Assembly: GCA_028335825.1 (NCBI GenBank)
Contig: JAIOKI010000005.1
Span: forward strand, 372,001-436,000
Length of the DNA stretch: 64,000 nt
Reading direction: 5' to 3'
DNA from: Nosema muscidifuracis
Lineage: Eukaryota > Microsporidia > Nosematidae
Shown here one piece after another: positions 40,073-50,495 of the stretch. Numbering within the stretch: position 1 is the first letter of the stretch; each line of letters begins with the position of its first letter. Both the position numbers and the translations under genes were made by a program. The notes beneath the pieces are model-generated. The model saw only the letters and a list, made by a program, of their open reading frames with translations, searched no databases and had not been told where the DNA came from.

Positions 40073-40513
40073 ATGGCAGCAGAAAAAAAAGTTGAATCAA
40101 CTGAGAAAAAAGTAGCAAGAAAACCACATCGTAGAATGACAAAAGGATGTCAAATGGAGACCCTTTTAAAATGTGCAGATAATAGTGGTGCCAAATTATT
40201 AAAAATTATCGGTGTACGTGGATATAAAGGTAGACTCAATAGATATCCAGCTGCTGCCCCTGGAGATATTATAGTTGTCTCATGTAAAAAAGGTAAGCCC
40301 GATTTAAGAAAGAAAGTTCATTACGCTGTTTTAGTTAGACAGAAAAAGGTATGGAGAAGAGAAGATGGAACACATATTGGATTTGAAGATAATGCTGCAG
40401 TACTTATTACAGCTAAAGGAGAGATGAGAGGAGGACAAATTGCTGGATCTATTCCTAAAGAAGTAGCTGAGTGTTGGCCAAGAATTTCTAATTCAGGAAA
40501 TTCAATCAATTAA
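40073..40513 (+). CDS. RPL23: Large-subunit ribosomal protein uL14
   Basis: 146 residues with a short extra Lys/Glu-rich N-terminus ([16 protein letters not shown]) before the uL14 core: [20 protein letters not shown], then [20 protein letters not shown] and [18 protein letters not shown]. The core is nearly full length and conserved through [16 protein letters not shown]. It sits at the subunit interface of the 60S near the GTPase-centre side. Start follows tagCCCCaaaa. Confidence 0.96.
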   Translation: MAAEKKVESTEKKVARKPHRRMTKGCQMETLLKCADNSGAKLLKIIGVRGYKGRLNRYPAAAPGDIIVVSCKKGKPDLRKKVHYAVLVRQKKVWRREDGTHIGFEDNAAVLITAKGEMRGGQIAGSIPKEVAECWPRISNSGNSIN

Positions 40514-40950
40514 ATTTTCTATTTAAAAATAGCTTATATTATAAAATAATAATCAAACACGTTATTTAATTTAATAAGAAGAATTTTATGTTTTTTATAT
40601 AAATACTGTTTATTTAAAAAATTACAGAGCTTTACTTTCATAAGAAGTATTATTTTATATAAGCTCTATTTATAATGATAAAGGATTATGTTATATAGAC
40701 ATTCTATTTATAATGATAAATATTATTTTTATATAGACATTTTATTAATAATGATAAATACTTTTTTATATAGAAATTCTATTTATAATGATAAATGCTT
40801 TTTTATATAGACATTCTATTTATAATGATAATCTACATAAAAATAAAGCTTATTCTTAATACTATTCCCACAATAAGCTCAATTTAAATTAAAAAACAAC
40901 ACATACTAAAACTGGTAAATATTTTTTAGTTAAGATCATAACATATTTAA
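40514..40950. repeat. About 36-bp tandem repeat
   Basis: TTTTTATATAGACATTCTATTTATAATGATAAA recurs about five times from 40650 to 40830, with looser copies upstream. Convergent gap. An isolated CCC at 40867 has no start codon nearby. Confidence 0.75.
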
Positions 40951-41847
40951 CTATTTATTTTTTAAAAGTTCTTTTTCTCTCATCAATTCTTCCTTCGCAT
41001 TCTTCCAACTATAAAAGTTTCCCATTATCGATTTCGGAATATAAGAAACAAAACAAAATATTATTAAATGAAATATCTCAGGAATTGTGTGTCGAGATGA
41101 TCCAAAAGTTTTTAAAAATGAATTAACAAATGACTTCGGATCACAATAACGAACCCGATCACTTTTATTACTCTCTGAGTATAAAATATTTCCATGTCTT
41201 GTATATTCCACAACTACATTATAATTTTTCATTTCGTAATATAACGAACTTGCTAACTGGTGCAAATACGCAAGACTGGCTGAATAAACTGAGCAATATG
41301 GGAAAGGAAGTCCAAAAGCTGTATCAGCCACAAATACAACAAATCCAAATCTTTTTTCCACCATTTGTGTTACTACCCTATGAGTAATATGAGTAGTAGA
41401 TAAGACATTAATATTAATTATTTTATCATCTCTTCTGTTTATAAAAGTTTCCATTCCTCTATCTACTGTAATAGCAGCATTGATAAGCATTCCTACATCA
41501 TATTCTTCAAGAAATGAGAATATATTATAATTATCGGAGTTTTTATTCATATCAACTACATAGTAACTGATATCTACCTTAGGTAGTAATTTATTTTTTA
41601 AATATTCAAGTTTATGTCCATTATCATCAATCATCAAAATCTTTACCTTTTTATCAGCTAATTGTTTACAAATTTCTCGTCCAATTTCTCTGGTAGCACC
41701 AGTTACTACGACGTATTTTCCTTCGAGACCCTCCCATATCTTTGGATTGTAAAAGAATGAGATTGAATATCTTATAATATATTTTGCTGCATTTACTGCA
41801 CCACTAAGTAGACACATCATTTTCAATTCTGTTATAAAAGCAAACAT
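40951..41847 (-). CDS. SDR-family protein, KAR/IFA38-like, with lost catalytic residues
   Basis: 298 residues. An N-terminal membrane-like helix (residues 10-33) and IWEGLEGKYVVVTGATREIG place it near the ER very-long-chain 3-ketoacyl-CoA reductase (IFA38/HSD17B12). However the TGxxxGIG glycine is Glu (E54), the NAG motif is NAA (123-125), and the YxxxK pair reads YSASL, with Leu192 in place of the essential lysine (Y188 kept). A C-terminal helix (IFHLIIFCFVSYIPKSIM) may contact membrane. By family knowledge it should be inactive or strongly altered as a reductase; it could be structural. Start follows agCCCtcc. Confidence 0.75.
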   Translation of the reverse strand: MFAFITELKMMCLLSGAVNAAKYIIRYSISFFYNPKIWEGLEGKYVVVTGATREIGREICKQLADKKVKILMIDDNGHKLEYLKNKLLPKVDISYYVVDMNKNSDNYNIFSFLEEYDVGMLINAAITVDRGMETFINRRDDKIININVLSTTHITHRVVTQMVEKRFGFVVFVADTAFGLPFPYCSVYSASLAYLHQLASSLYYEMKNYNVVVEYTRHGNILYSESNKSDRVRYCDPKSFVNSFLKTFGSSRHTIPEIFHLIIFCFVSYIPKSIMGNFYSWKNAKEELMREKELLKNK

Positions 41848-42770
41848 GGAGGGCTTTATGAAAATATTTTTTATAAATAATTTCTATAGCCTATTTAAAA
41901 ATATTACAAATATTGACGAAGTATTAAAATAAAAAAATAAAAAGACTTTAGTATGTTATTGAATATAATTGAAAAAAAATTATCTTTTTTTTTTATTTTA
42001 AATTTCTTCTAAAATATTAAGATCAGTGTAATTAAAGAAAAAATTAGATCGGTGTAATTAAAATTATTGGCAGGGACGAATTTAAATTACAAATTTTGTC
42101 AACTAAAAATAAATAATATTAAAGAAATGTTAAAATAAATTTTAAAAAATATCTTGTTTTTTGTAATTGTATATTTTATGTAATTTAATTTGAGTTGTAA
42201 TTAATTTCAATTAAATTGTCAAAAAAACAACTTCAATAAGAAAATTATAAAATTATCAAAAATTGATTTTTATCATTTAACGAATAACAAAAATATTTGA
42301 AATTTTTGATAAATTAATTACGCAATTTTTTTTGAAATTATAGTTCATCCATCAAATTTTATAAAAAACATAATTGTTTAATTAAAAGAAAAGTTATAAA
42401 ATATAAATAAGAGTACATTATTAAATAAATAATTGAATATTTTATTTAATCAAATTAAAGTTTTGTATTTGTTTAATAAAATTTTGAAAATATAACATTT
42501 AATTAAATTAGAGTTTTGTATTTGTTTAATATTTAAATTAGAGTTTTGTTAATAAATAATTGAATATAATAAAATTGATTAAATTAGAGTTTTGTTAATA
42601 AATAATTGAATAATAAATTTGATTAAATTAGAGTTGTTTTTATTTATTTAATTAATAATTGAATAATAAATTTGATATAAATGAAACTTCCTTAAGATAA
42701 TTAAACAAAAATATAAATGATACTTCTTTAAGATAATTAAATAAAAATATTTGACTTTAAATTAAATCTT
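41848..42770. other. Intergenic, 0.9 kb, AT-rich repeats in the second half
   Basis: 42420-42660 repeats AATAAATAATTGAATAATAAA with TTTGATTAAATTAGAGTTTT four or five times. The first half has no repeats or recognisable features apart from one GC-richer patch (GGCAGGGACGAA at about 42069). Confidence 0.55.
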
Positions 42771-43784
42771 TTATTCGTTTCTCTTAGAATATTCTAAAGT
42801 ATAAATCTGTCCGTTCGATAACCCGCAGTAAAGAACATCTCCCTTGTTGACAATTGAATTACAAGATATTCCTCTTCCTAATCCAAGAAGACTATGAGTT
42901 GCAACAATACTTCTATTGCATACATCATATATATAAATAGAATCATCAGTACCAATAGCTACTCCAGCAAATGATTCAATAGAAGCTACTGATCTGACAG
43001 TATTCTCTACTACAACTGTACCAACACATTCGTTAGTATCTAACTTGACAATGTAAACCTTATTATTTTTTCCACCATAGATGAGGAAATTACCTCCATC
43101 TCTAAAAGCAAGAGATGTAACACTAAGAGAGAGATCGTGATCTTTTGGTTGTTCACCATGCTCTTCAGTATATTTTTCGTAATCAATAACATTTCCTTCC
43201 ATGTAAGTACGAAGAAGAGTACCATTCTCAATATCCCACATTTTAACTGTACCATCCTTAGATCCAGAATATAAAATATTTTCATCCTGTGAGTCAAATT
43301 CTAAACAAGTAACCCAATTCTTATGACATCTATCAAATCCTGGTCCAAATGTATTAATTAAATCTCCTTTAGTATTCCATAACTTAATAGAACAATCTAC
43401 TGATCCAGTGACAATCTTATCATTATCTTTATTAATACTAACAGCCAAAATATCACGTTCATGTCCTTTTAATTCAGCAGTACATTCTTTAGTATTGACA
43501 TCCCAAATATATCCCATTTTATCAGCACCTACTGAAACCATCATATCATTATTAGAAGAAACAGCTATTCCAGTGATCTGTTTATTATGCTTACCAGCAA
43601 ACTCCTTATATAATTTACCGTACTCACCTTCATTTTCAGTATCAAGTGACCAGTACAAAACAGATTTATCTTTGGATGCACTGAATAATACATCAGATGA
43701 ATTATTGCGTTTCTTCTGTAAACAAGTAACTCCGTTTTTGTGTGCAATTAATGGCTCTAAAACTCGGAAATCTGAAGCTGACAT
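42771..43784 (-). CDS. ASC1: RACK1/ASC1 40S ribosomal WD protein
   Basis: 337 residues; start supported by acCCCaaaa. Seven blades span the entire protein, with [83 protein letters not shown] and [10 protein letters not shown] as in RACK1. The blade 1 motif that contacts 18S rRNA (RDK in most species) is not obvious here: SKDKSVLYW. An insertion between blades 5 and 6 ([20 protein letters not shown]) is larger than usual. It sits on the 40S head and takes part in translation quality control and signalling. Confidence 0.94.
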   Translation of the reverse strand: MSASDFRVLEPLIAHKNGVTCLQKKRNNSSDVLFSASKDKSVLYWSLDTENEGEYGKLYKEFAGKHNKQITGIAVSSNNDMMVSVGADKMGYIWDVNTKECTAELKGHERDILAVSINKDNDKIVTGSVDCSIKLWNTKGDLINTFGPGFDRCHKNWVTCLEFDSQDENILYSGSKDGTVKMWDIENGTLLRTYMEGNVIDYEKYTEEHGEQPKDHDLSLSVTSLAFRDGGNFLIYGGKNNKVYIVKLDTNECVGTVVVENTVRSVASIESFAGVAIGTDDSIYIYDVCNRSIVATHSLLGLGRGISCNSIVNKGDVLYCGLSNGQIYTLEYSKRNE

Positions 43785-44227
43785 TTTTGGGGTAAAGATT
43801 TTAAAAAAAAATAAAATTTTTAGAACACATAAAAATAAAAAAAAAATGAGAAGATGATAAAAAAAATTATGAGAGATAATTTAATAAGAAAACAATTTTA
43901 AAGGTTAATGAATTAAGTTTATGAATATTGAAGGATTAGGTTTTTGAATATTAAAAAATAACTTTGAAAAATTAAGAAAATAACTTTAAAAAATTAAGTC
44001 TAAGAAATTTAGTATTGAGGAACTAAATTTTTGAATATTAAGAAAATAACTCTGAAAAATTAAGTCTGAAAAATTAAGTCTGAGAAATTTAGTTTAGAAA
44101 TTAAGTTTTTAAAGTCGAACTTATAGAAAAACTAAGTTCTTGAAAATATTTCACTATAGGGTAAACATATTTCAAGTAATTTTTATAGGGTAAATAATTA
44201 ATATTATCTGCTTAATTTTTACCCTTA
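43785..44227. repeat. Divergent intergenic repeats
   Basis: 43900-44130 repeats AATTAAGTCTGAGAAATTTAGT, GAATATTAAGAAAATAACTTTG and GAAAAATTAAG several times. The signal for the next gene is taCCCtta at 44222-44224. Confidence 0.6.
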
Positions 44228-46669
44228 ATGTTTAAAACCTCATTGTATATTTCAAACTCTTCAGATCTCTCTGAAGATAAAATTATTGAACTAATCGAAT
44301 CTAAAGAAATTCTAAAGAAAATAGAAGGTATGAAAGAATTAATAACACATATTAGTCAAGGAAAATCTAGTGAATCTTGTATACACACAGTAGTAAAAGA
44401 AGTACTTATGATGGAGAATAATGAGCTAAAAAGACTTTTATATTATTTTTTAGAATTATATGCACCTTTAATGAATGAAGGTGAATTTTTATTGTTGAAT
44501 AATCAAATTAGAAAAGATTTAGAAAGTCCAAATGAATTTATCAGAGGATTTACTTTAAAATTTGTATCTACTTTAAGATCAGAAACTATTTTAAATAATT
44601 GTTATAAATCTATAAAAGAAAATACTACTCATTCAGTTGGTTATGTAAGAAGAAGTGCTTATTATTGTTTAGGAAATATAAATTTAAAAATGGGTTTATT
44701 TTCTGATACATCAGATATTCTTTATGAAAGTTTATATAAAGAAATGGATCCACTTTGTTTGACTCAAGCATTTTATTCTTTATACAAGATTGATGAGAAA
44801 AAAGCACTTTCTTATGCACAAGAAGTAGGAAATACAAAAGGAAAAGAACTTTCTCTTCTTTTTATTGATAAAATTGATAATGAAAGTTTTTTAAAACAAT
44901 TTGTGGATGATCAAAATGGAGAAGTAAGATTAGAAAGTTGTATAAAATTACTTAATATGATAGATGAAAGTTATATTCTATCAAAATATGTTGATATAAT
45001 TTTTCAAGACATTAAAGAACATGAAGAATATTTTGATATTGCACTTGAAAGTATAACAAAAATTAAAGATAATACTGATTTATCCAAACATTGTATCGAT
45101 GCTTTACAATTTATCAATCCGTACAATTTAGATATGTCAAAGTCAGCAATAAAATTTGCATTCGAAGTTTGTAAAACTAAAGATTTCTTGCAAATTTTAA
45201 GTTTTGTTACACAAAAATATTCAGAAATCGAAAAAATGAATTTAAAAAATAGGAATATGGAAATTATGATATTAGATGAATTAATTGGATTTATTTCAAG
45301 ATTTGGAATTTTTAATGAAGATGTTAAAAATATTTGTTATAAAAATTTAACATCAAAAAATCCTGGTTTAGCTTTTTCATCTCTTAATTTATTAAATTGT
45401 ATATTAGAGAAATCTCAAGATCGTGAAATTGTTAAAGTTCTTGTTAATGATTTATCAAAGATTACGTATGGAAAGATTTTAAGATCTATTTTTAAAATAT
45501 TTATTAAGTTTGCTGATAAAGAAAATTTTGAAAAAATTATTAGCATAATTGATGATAAATTCAATGAAATTTGTCAGAACAAAAAAGAATCAAATTTTTT
45601 GATATTTGAGAAGGATCATAGATTTTTGATTTCATTTATTTGTATATCTCTTACAGAGATATATTTTAATTTAGAATTTGATGAAGATCTTTGTGCTAAA
45701 ATTATTGCTTTATTTTTAGGTCTAACAAAATTAGAAAATCTTTGTGATTTGAGCACCAAATCTACTTTATTTTTATGTATTAAATCTCTCACAATAGGTA
45801 AAAAATATTCTTCATACAATATTAAGAAGACAACTAATTTAGTAAAGACAGATATTTGTGAACCCTTAGAAATTCCTCTATTAAAAATTAAGAAGAATGA
45901 ATAAGTAGATAAATTATCAAGATTTTTAGTATCTGAAGATATAAATGAAAGTCTTAATAATGTAGTACAACTTACTGGTCTATCTGATCCTATTTATGTA
46001 GAAGCTGATGTTATTTATAATAGATATGAGATTATTCTTGATTTATTATTAATTAACCAAACAGATAATTATTTACAGAATATGTTATTTGATTTTGGTA
46101 CAAGTCAAAACATAAGAGCTGTATCAGTAGAAATGCCTGGAAATATGAAAGGAAGATCTGTAATAACTAAAAAATTAGTATTTAGAATATTGAACAGTTC
46201 TAATGGATTTATTAATGGATCAGTTACTTTTAAATATCCCAATGAAAGTGGAGAATATGCAAATCAAAATTTTACATTGAATTTTTCTGAAATAAAGACA
46301 GATGTATCAGATTTCTTAGAAATTAAGAGCTTAAAACCTGAAGATTTTAAGAAATTATGGAAGAAGATGGAATGGGAGAATGTTTATTCTATCAAAGTTT
46401 TATCATCATTTGGTTTAAGAAATGTTTTCAATATTTTTAATAAATGTGTAAAAGGAACTGTAGTTGATTATAGAGAAAATGAGGATATTTTAGTAGCCAA
46501 TATATGTTCAACTACTAGACAAAATAATGACATATTTTTTAATGTGTGTATGGCTAAAAATGAAGATTATATTAATTTAGAATGTCGAATAAGATCTAGT
46601 AAAGAAGATATTGTAAAGAGTATGAGTAATATTTTAGGAAGAGTCGTAAAAGAAGTCAGACTGAATTAA
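44228..46669 (+). CDS. SEC26: Coatomer beta-COP (SEC26), with one in-frame TAA
   Basis: COPI coat subunit acting in Golgi-to-ER traffic. One frame of 814 codons carries an internal TAA at 45902-45904. Before it is the HEAT trunk (residues 1-558), with LESPNEFIRGFTLKFVSTLR and SVGYVRRSAYYCLGN as in beta-COP. Directly after it, in frame, is the linker (VVQLTGLSDPIYVEADV) and the appendage (YEIILDLLLINQTDNYLQN, MEWENVYSI), the family's diagnostic C-terminal half. The stop therefore falls at the trunk-appendage hinge. The second part has no start signal of its own. Start follows taCCCtta. The stop may be read through, or the gene may be recently damaged or misread. Confidence 0.85.
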
Positions 46670-47098
46670 ATGATTTTTTTAAATTTATTATTTAATTTGT
46701 TAGATTACTAGTGGTTAAAATATTATACTTTTATTTTTATGTATTAGTTTATACTTTCATTTTTATGTATTAGTTTATACTTTTATTTTTATGTATTGAT
46801 TATACTTTCATTTTCATGTATTAATTATACTTTTATTTTTATGTATTGATTATACTTTCATTTTTATGTATTAGTTTTTACTTTTATTTTCATGTATTGA
46901 TTATACTTTTATTTTTATGTATTAATTTATTCTATTGTTTCAATTTCATTTTTATGTATTAATTTATTCTATTATTTCATTTTAATATAAATGCATCTTT
47001 TCAATAAATAATTTTAATAAATTGCATATCTTTTTTAAACAATCACATTTGCCTTTCTTAATATTGAAATTCTTTAATAAATATTTTTTGTAATCCTT
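46670..47098. repeat. About 25-bp tandem repeat
   Basis: ATGTATTAGTTTATACTTTTATTTTT and close variants repeat about ten times from 46718 to 46985 (period 24-26). Confidence 0.8.
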
Positions 47099-48046
47099 AT
47101 GCTCAAAAAAGATAATCATGATAATTATCTAAAAGAAGTGATAATTAGAAAAGATCTCAATTATAAGTTAAGTGAACCATGTAGATTAAATACTCTCTAT
47201 TGGATAGTCAATTCATATAAAATAATGAATATAAAAAATGATTTAAAAGAAGAAGTCTTATCTTTTGTACAAAAATGTAAGAATGAAGATGGTGGATACG
47301 GTGGATCTGATAATTATCCATCAACGATTCTGACAACATTCAATGCTTTACAGATATTGTATATTTATCAACAAAACTTCTACGACGAAAAGACAATTTC
47401 TTTTATAATGCAGAATTTTAAAGAAGATGGATCATTTATGAATGATAAGTTTGGTATGTCAGATAACAGAATAAATTGCAGTGCAGTTTTGTCACTTCAT
47501 TTATTATATTTGAATAGAAATATGGAATTTGACGTTAGTTTGTTAAATACAAAAATTAGTTACGAATTTTGTGACGAAATAAATTTTAATTATAAAAAAT
47601 GTATCGAATACATCATATCTTGTTATAATCCTGATGGTGGATTTGGATTGGATAAAGGGGATGAATCACATTGTGCTTTCATTTTCTGCTGTTTAAGTAT
47701 TTTAAGGTCTTTAGGTAGTATTGAATATGTAAATAAACGGGATATTACAAGATTTATTTCTTTACGTCAAGCTGAAAATGGTGGATTAAGTGGTAGAATT
47801 AATAAGAAAGAAGATGTTTGTTACTCATTTTGGGCATATGCAGCTTTAAAAATTATCAATACGAATGATTTAATCGACGAAGAAAAACTTAAAAATTTTA
47901 TATTATCTTGTCAAGCTAATAAGGGTGGATTTTCTGATAGACCAGGTAATGAACCAGATCCTTATCATCTCATGTTCTCTCTTGCTGGATTATCTTTATT
48001 AGGATACAAAGGTTTAAATTATATTGATCCTGGATTTGCTTTATAA
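47099..48046 (+). CDS. BET2: Rab geranylgeranyltransferase beta subunit (BET2)
   Basis: 315 residues, alpha-alpha barrel prenyltransferase. Zinc ligands are D239 and C241 (EDVCYSFW) and H290 (DPYHLMF), placed as in RabGGTase beta. Subfamily phrases are kept: CNFDGGFG as CYNPDGGFGLDKGDESH, GGLSGR, LRNFILxCQ as KNFILSCQANKGGFSDRPG. QxxEGGF-type repeats mark the barrel. It adds geranylgeranyl groups to Rab GTPases with an alpha subunit and REP, in the cytoplasm, enabling vesicle traffic. The motif before the ATG is the weaker aatCCtt. It lies 20 bases from the convergent DRG2 gene. Confidence 0.92.
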   Translation: MLKKDNHDNYLKEVIIRKDLNYKLSEPCRLNTLYWIVNSYKIMNIKNDLKEEVLSFVQKCKNEDGGYGGSDNYPSTILTTFNALQILYIYQQNFYDEKTISFIMQNFKEDGSFMNDKFGMSDNRINCSAVLSLHLLYLNRNMEFDVSLLNTKISYEFCDEINFNYKKCIEYIISCYNPDGGFGLDKGDESHCAFIFCCLSILRSLGSIEYVNKRDITRFISLRQAENGGLSGRINKKEDVCYSFWAYAALKIINTNDLIDEEKLKNFILSCQANKGGFSDRPGNEPDPYHLMFSLAGLSLLGYKGLNYIDPGFAL

Positions 48047-48066
48047 AATAAATTAAAAATTAATTT

Positions 48067-49155
48067 TTATTTTAAAACTATTTGAATAACATCTTCATCT
48101 TCAAGTACATGATTAAGTCCAACTTTTTGTGGTGAATGCTTAGCACTTCTTCCCCATACCAAAGCATATTTGAAATCAGAATAAAAATCTTTATGAATAC
48201 CTCTACATAAATCAAAAACGGTACAATTATTTCTCAAAACGACAGGATTATTTAAATCAGGAAAATCTCCTTTCTTCTTTGTGTAAATTCTAGTTAAATT
48301 AAGTCTGTCCCATATTTCTTCCTTCAATTCATCTATATTCCATTCATTTTTACAACTTATTAATATCGTATTATCTTCCAAACTTAAATTCTTAAAATCT
48401 TCGTAAGATAATTCGTCAGTCTTGTTGTAACAAAACAAGCAGTTAATGTACGAAACATTTTTACTAACTAAATCTAGAATATCATCTGTAGTTACATCTT
48501 CTTTAATTAAAATATTACAATGATTGATTTTATATTCCTTAAGTATAGCAGTTATGGCTTCTTCTGATGTTTGTGTAAGTTCGAATTGTTTATTAATACA
48601 AATACCTCCATTGGTTGTTATATTAATACTCACTTCTGGTTTCTTTTTATTAAGTCTAATTCCCATATTAAAAAGTTCTCTAATAAGAACTTTTTTATCA
48701 TTTTTCCTTCTAGGATCGAGTACTAATAAAATAAGATCCGCAGTTCTACTTATACTAATTACTTGTCTACCTCTTCCTAAATTAGAGGATGCTCCACTAA
48801 TTATCCCAGGTAAATCAAGTATCTGAATAGTAGATCCGTTATATATTAATTTACCTGCTATACAATCTATTGTAGTAAACTCATGCTCAGCAGCTTTACT
48901 TTCAGTAGATGTTATTTTTGATAATAAGGTAGATTTTCCTACACTAGGAAATCCAATTAAAGCAATTCTTGCATCTCCAGATTTAGCGACTTCCCAACCA
49001 TCAGATTTAGTATTAGATGTTTTTGGATTATCTAGTTCATGTTTATATCTAGCTAGTCTGGCCTTAAGTGTACCAATATGATACTCAGTTTTTTTATTTT
49101 TCTGTGTTCTAGCCATTTCGGCTTCTATCTCATTTATTTTATCTTGTATACCCAT
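48067..49155 (-). CDS. RBG2: DRG2/RBG2-type translation GTPase
   Basis: 362 residues, full length. The N-terminal helix-rich part KINEIEAEMARTQKNKKTEY is followed by G1 (GFPSVGKST), the switch area EFTTIDCIAGK, G3 (DLPG in QILDLPGIISGA) and G4 (NKTD). Then come GGICINKQFELTQ with EYKINHCNILIKEDVTTDD, which is DRG2- rather than DRG1-like. The TGS domain ends SPQKVGLNHVLEDEDVIQI. In yeast Rbg2 binds Gir2 and Gcn1 on stalled ribosomes. In the switch area the usual GRGRQVI is kept as LGRGRQVISISRT. The ATG follows cgtCCtta, a weak motif. Confidence 0.94.
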   Translation of the reverse strand: MGIQDKINEIEAEMARTQKNKKTEYHIGTLKARLARYKHELDNPKTSNTKSDGWEVAKSGDARIALIGFPSVGKSTLLSKITSTESKAAEHEFTTIDCIAGKLIYNGSTIQILDLPGIISGASSNLGRGRQVISISRTADLILLVLDPRRKNDKKVLIRELFNMGIRLNKKKPEVSINITTNGGICINKQFELTQTSEEAITAILKEYKINHCNILIKEDVTTDDILDLVSKNVSYINCLFCYNKTDELSYEDFKNLSLEDNTILISCKNEWNIDELKEEIWDRLNLTRIYTKKKGDFPDLNNPVVLRNNCTVFDLCRGIHKDFYSDFKYALVWGRSAKHSPQKVGLNHVLEDEDVIQIVLK

Positions 49156-49459
49156 TTAAGTAAGGACGAAATTTTCAAATTTTCTAAAATTTTTAAACTG
49201 CTAAGTAAAAATTGATTTTCAAATATAAAAATATACAACAAAAAAGGTCTTAATAATATTCTCGTGCGTAACACAGATTATTAGTTGAAAAATTTTTTAT
49301 GAACAAAATGTGGATTATCCTAAAATTTTTAAAATAATTAAAAAATTCACAAATTCGAATTAAAAAACTGTTTTTAGTTTATTTAGATTTTAAAAATCTA
49401 CTAGATTGTTTTTTAATATAAATTATACATTAAGATAAAAAATTTATTTTGATTTTAAC
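49156..49459. other. Intergenic, no repeats seen
   Basis: 304 bases; a slightly less AT-biased stretch (CTCGTGCGTAACACAG at about 49260) lies in otherwise plain sequence. Nothing recognised. Confidence 0.4.
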
Positions 49460-50461
49460 TTATTTCCATTTCAAAGAAGATACAAAACCATCCAAAGATG
49501 ATATAAATATAATATTATCTAATACTGTAGCATCAGTAGCACTTTTAAAACAAATATTATCTATACAAATTAATAAATCATAATCTTGGTAAATATACAA
49601 GCTTTTTTTTGTAAGTATGAACAAAAATTTGTTATTTTCTAATATTTTAACTGTCTCTGAATTAAAAGGACCTAACTTGTAAATCCAATGAGAAGATCTA
49701 AACGGAAAATGATAAACTAAAACAGAATTCTGTTTGACATTGCAAAGGAAAGCTTGATCTCCATTTTCACTAAAACATATTCGTTTAAAAAAAGATCTTC
49801 CTACACCAAAAAGTTTTTCATTATTAAAACTTGTATACTTCTCTAATAATTTCATGTTATCATTACACAAAAATAATTTTGAAGATTTGTCTTTACTCAA
49901 TGTTAGAAGTAAATTGTATTTTGGGTTGTACGCCATTCCTTGTATAATATCTGTATGTGGATTGAATGATTGAACTAGTTTACATTCGAAATCATCTTTT
50001 AAAATTATATCATAAATTTCTATGTGTCCGTTACTTAATCCAACGTAAAGAATTGATTTATTCCAAACAACTTCGTAACAATCAAGACCATCTGGTTCTC
50101 TTATTACAAAATTTTTATCTGAAAAATTTACAATAACTTTCCCACCATCTGATGCAGATGCTAACCACCCATTTTCATTAAACCTAACACAATTTACTGA
50201 TTTATTGTGACCTTTTAAGTCACTTACATATTCAATTTTTATAGAAGAATTGAGAGCAGTAGTGTACCGAAAATCGGAATCTTTTTTTGACACATCAGCA
50301 TTATTTTTAATATTCCAGAATCTAACGACATTATCACCACCACCAGTAGCTATTAACCCGGAAAATGAATCTATACAAAATATTGAAGCTTCTTCATGAA
50401 AATACAAATTGTGTGTAGTGACTTCTATTGGAAACAATTCTTCCGAAGTACGTTTTGTCAT
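49460..50461 (-). CDS. CAC2: Chromatin assembly factor CAF-1 p60-like WD protein
   Basis: 333 residues from the ATG at 50461 (preceded by tatCCttgt); an upstream in-frame ATG at 50494 adds an unlikely FFSDYFFYPC. Blades can be followed: FCIDSFSGLIATGGGDNVVR and FWNI; VSDLKGHNKSVNCVRFNENG and WLASASDGGKV; FNPHTDIIQGMAYNPKYNLL with LTLSKDKSSKLF; FFKRICFSENGDQAFLC. The order GxDxxVRxW, L-x-x-H-x-x-x-V-N-x-V-R-F and the FRRxxFSPDG-like blade fit CAC2/CHAF1B, which loads H3-H4 behind replication forks. It starts 34 bases past the stop of SEC27 on the same strand. Confidence 0.75.
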   Translation of the reverse strand: MTKRTSEELFPIEVTTHNLYFHEEASIFCIDSFSGLIATGGGDNVVRFWNIKNNADVSKKDSDFRYTTALNSSIKIEYVSDLKGHNKSVNCVRFNENGWLASASDGGKVIVNFSDKNFVIREPDGLDCYEVVWNKSILYVGLSNGHIEIYDIILKDDFECKLVQSFNPHTDIIQGMAYNPKYNLLLTLSKDKSSKLFLCNDNMKLLEKYTSFNNEKLFGVGRSFFKRICFSENGDQAFLCNVKQNSVLVYHFPFRSSHWIYKLGPFNSETVKILENNKFLFILTKKSLYIYQDYDLLICIDNICFKSATDATVLDNIIFISSLDGFVSSLKWK

Positions 50462-50495
50462 ACAAGGATAAAAAAAATAATCCGAAAAAAACATT

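Noticed and set aside
44228-45904. Gamma-COP as identity of the HEAT-repeat coat gene
   Set aside because: The in-frame continuation after the TAA carries QLTGLSDPIYVEADV and EWEN-type appendage motifs specific to beta-COP.
2658-46669. Reassignment of TAA to a sense codon throughout this genome
   Set aside because: Almost all genes in the window end at TAA, with frames closing right after conserved C-termini; only three internal TAAs were seen, so a general reassignment does not fit.
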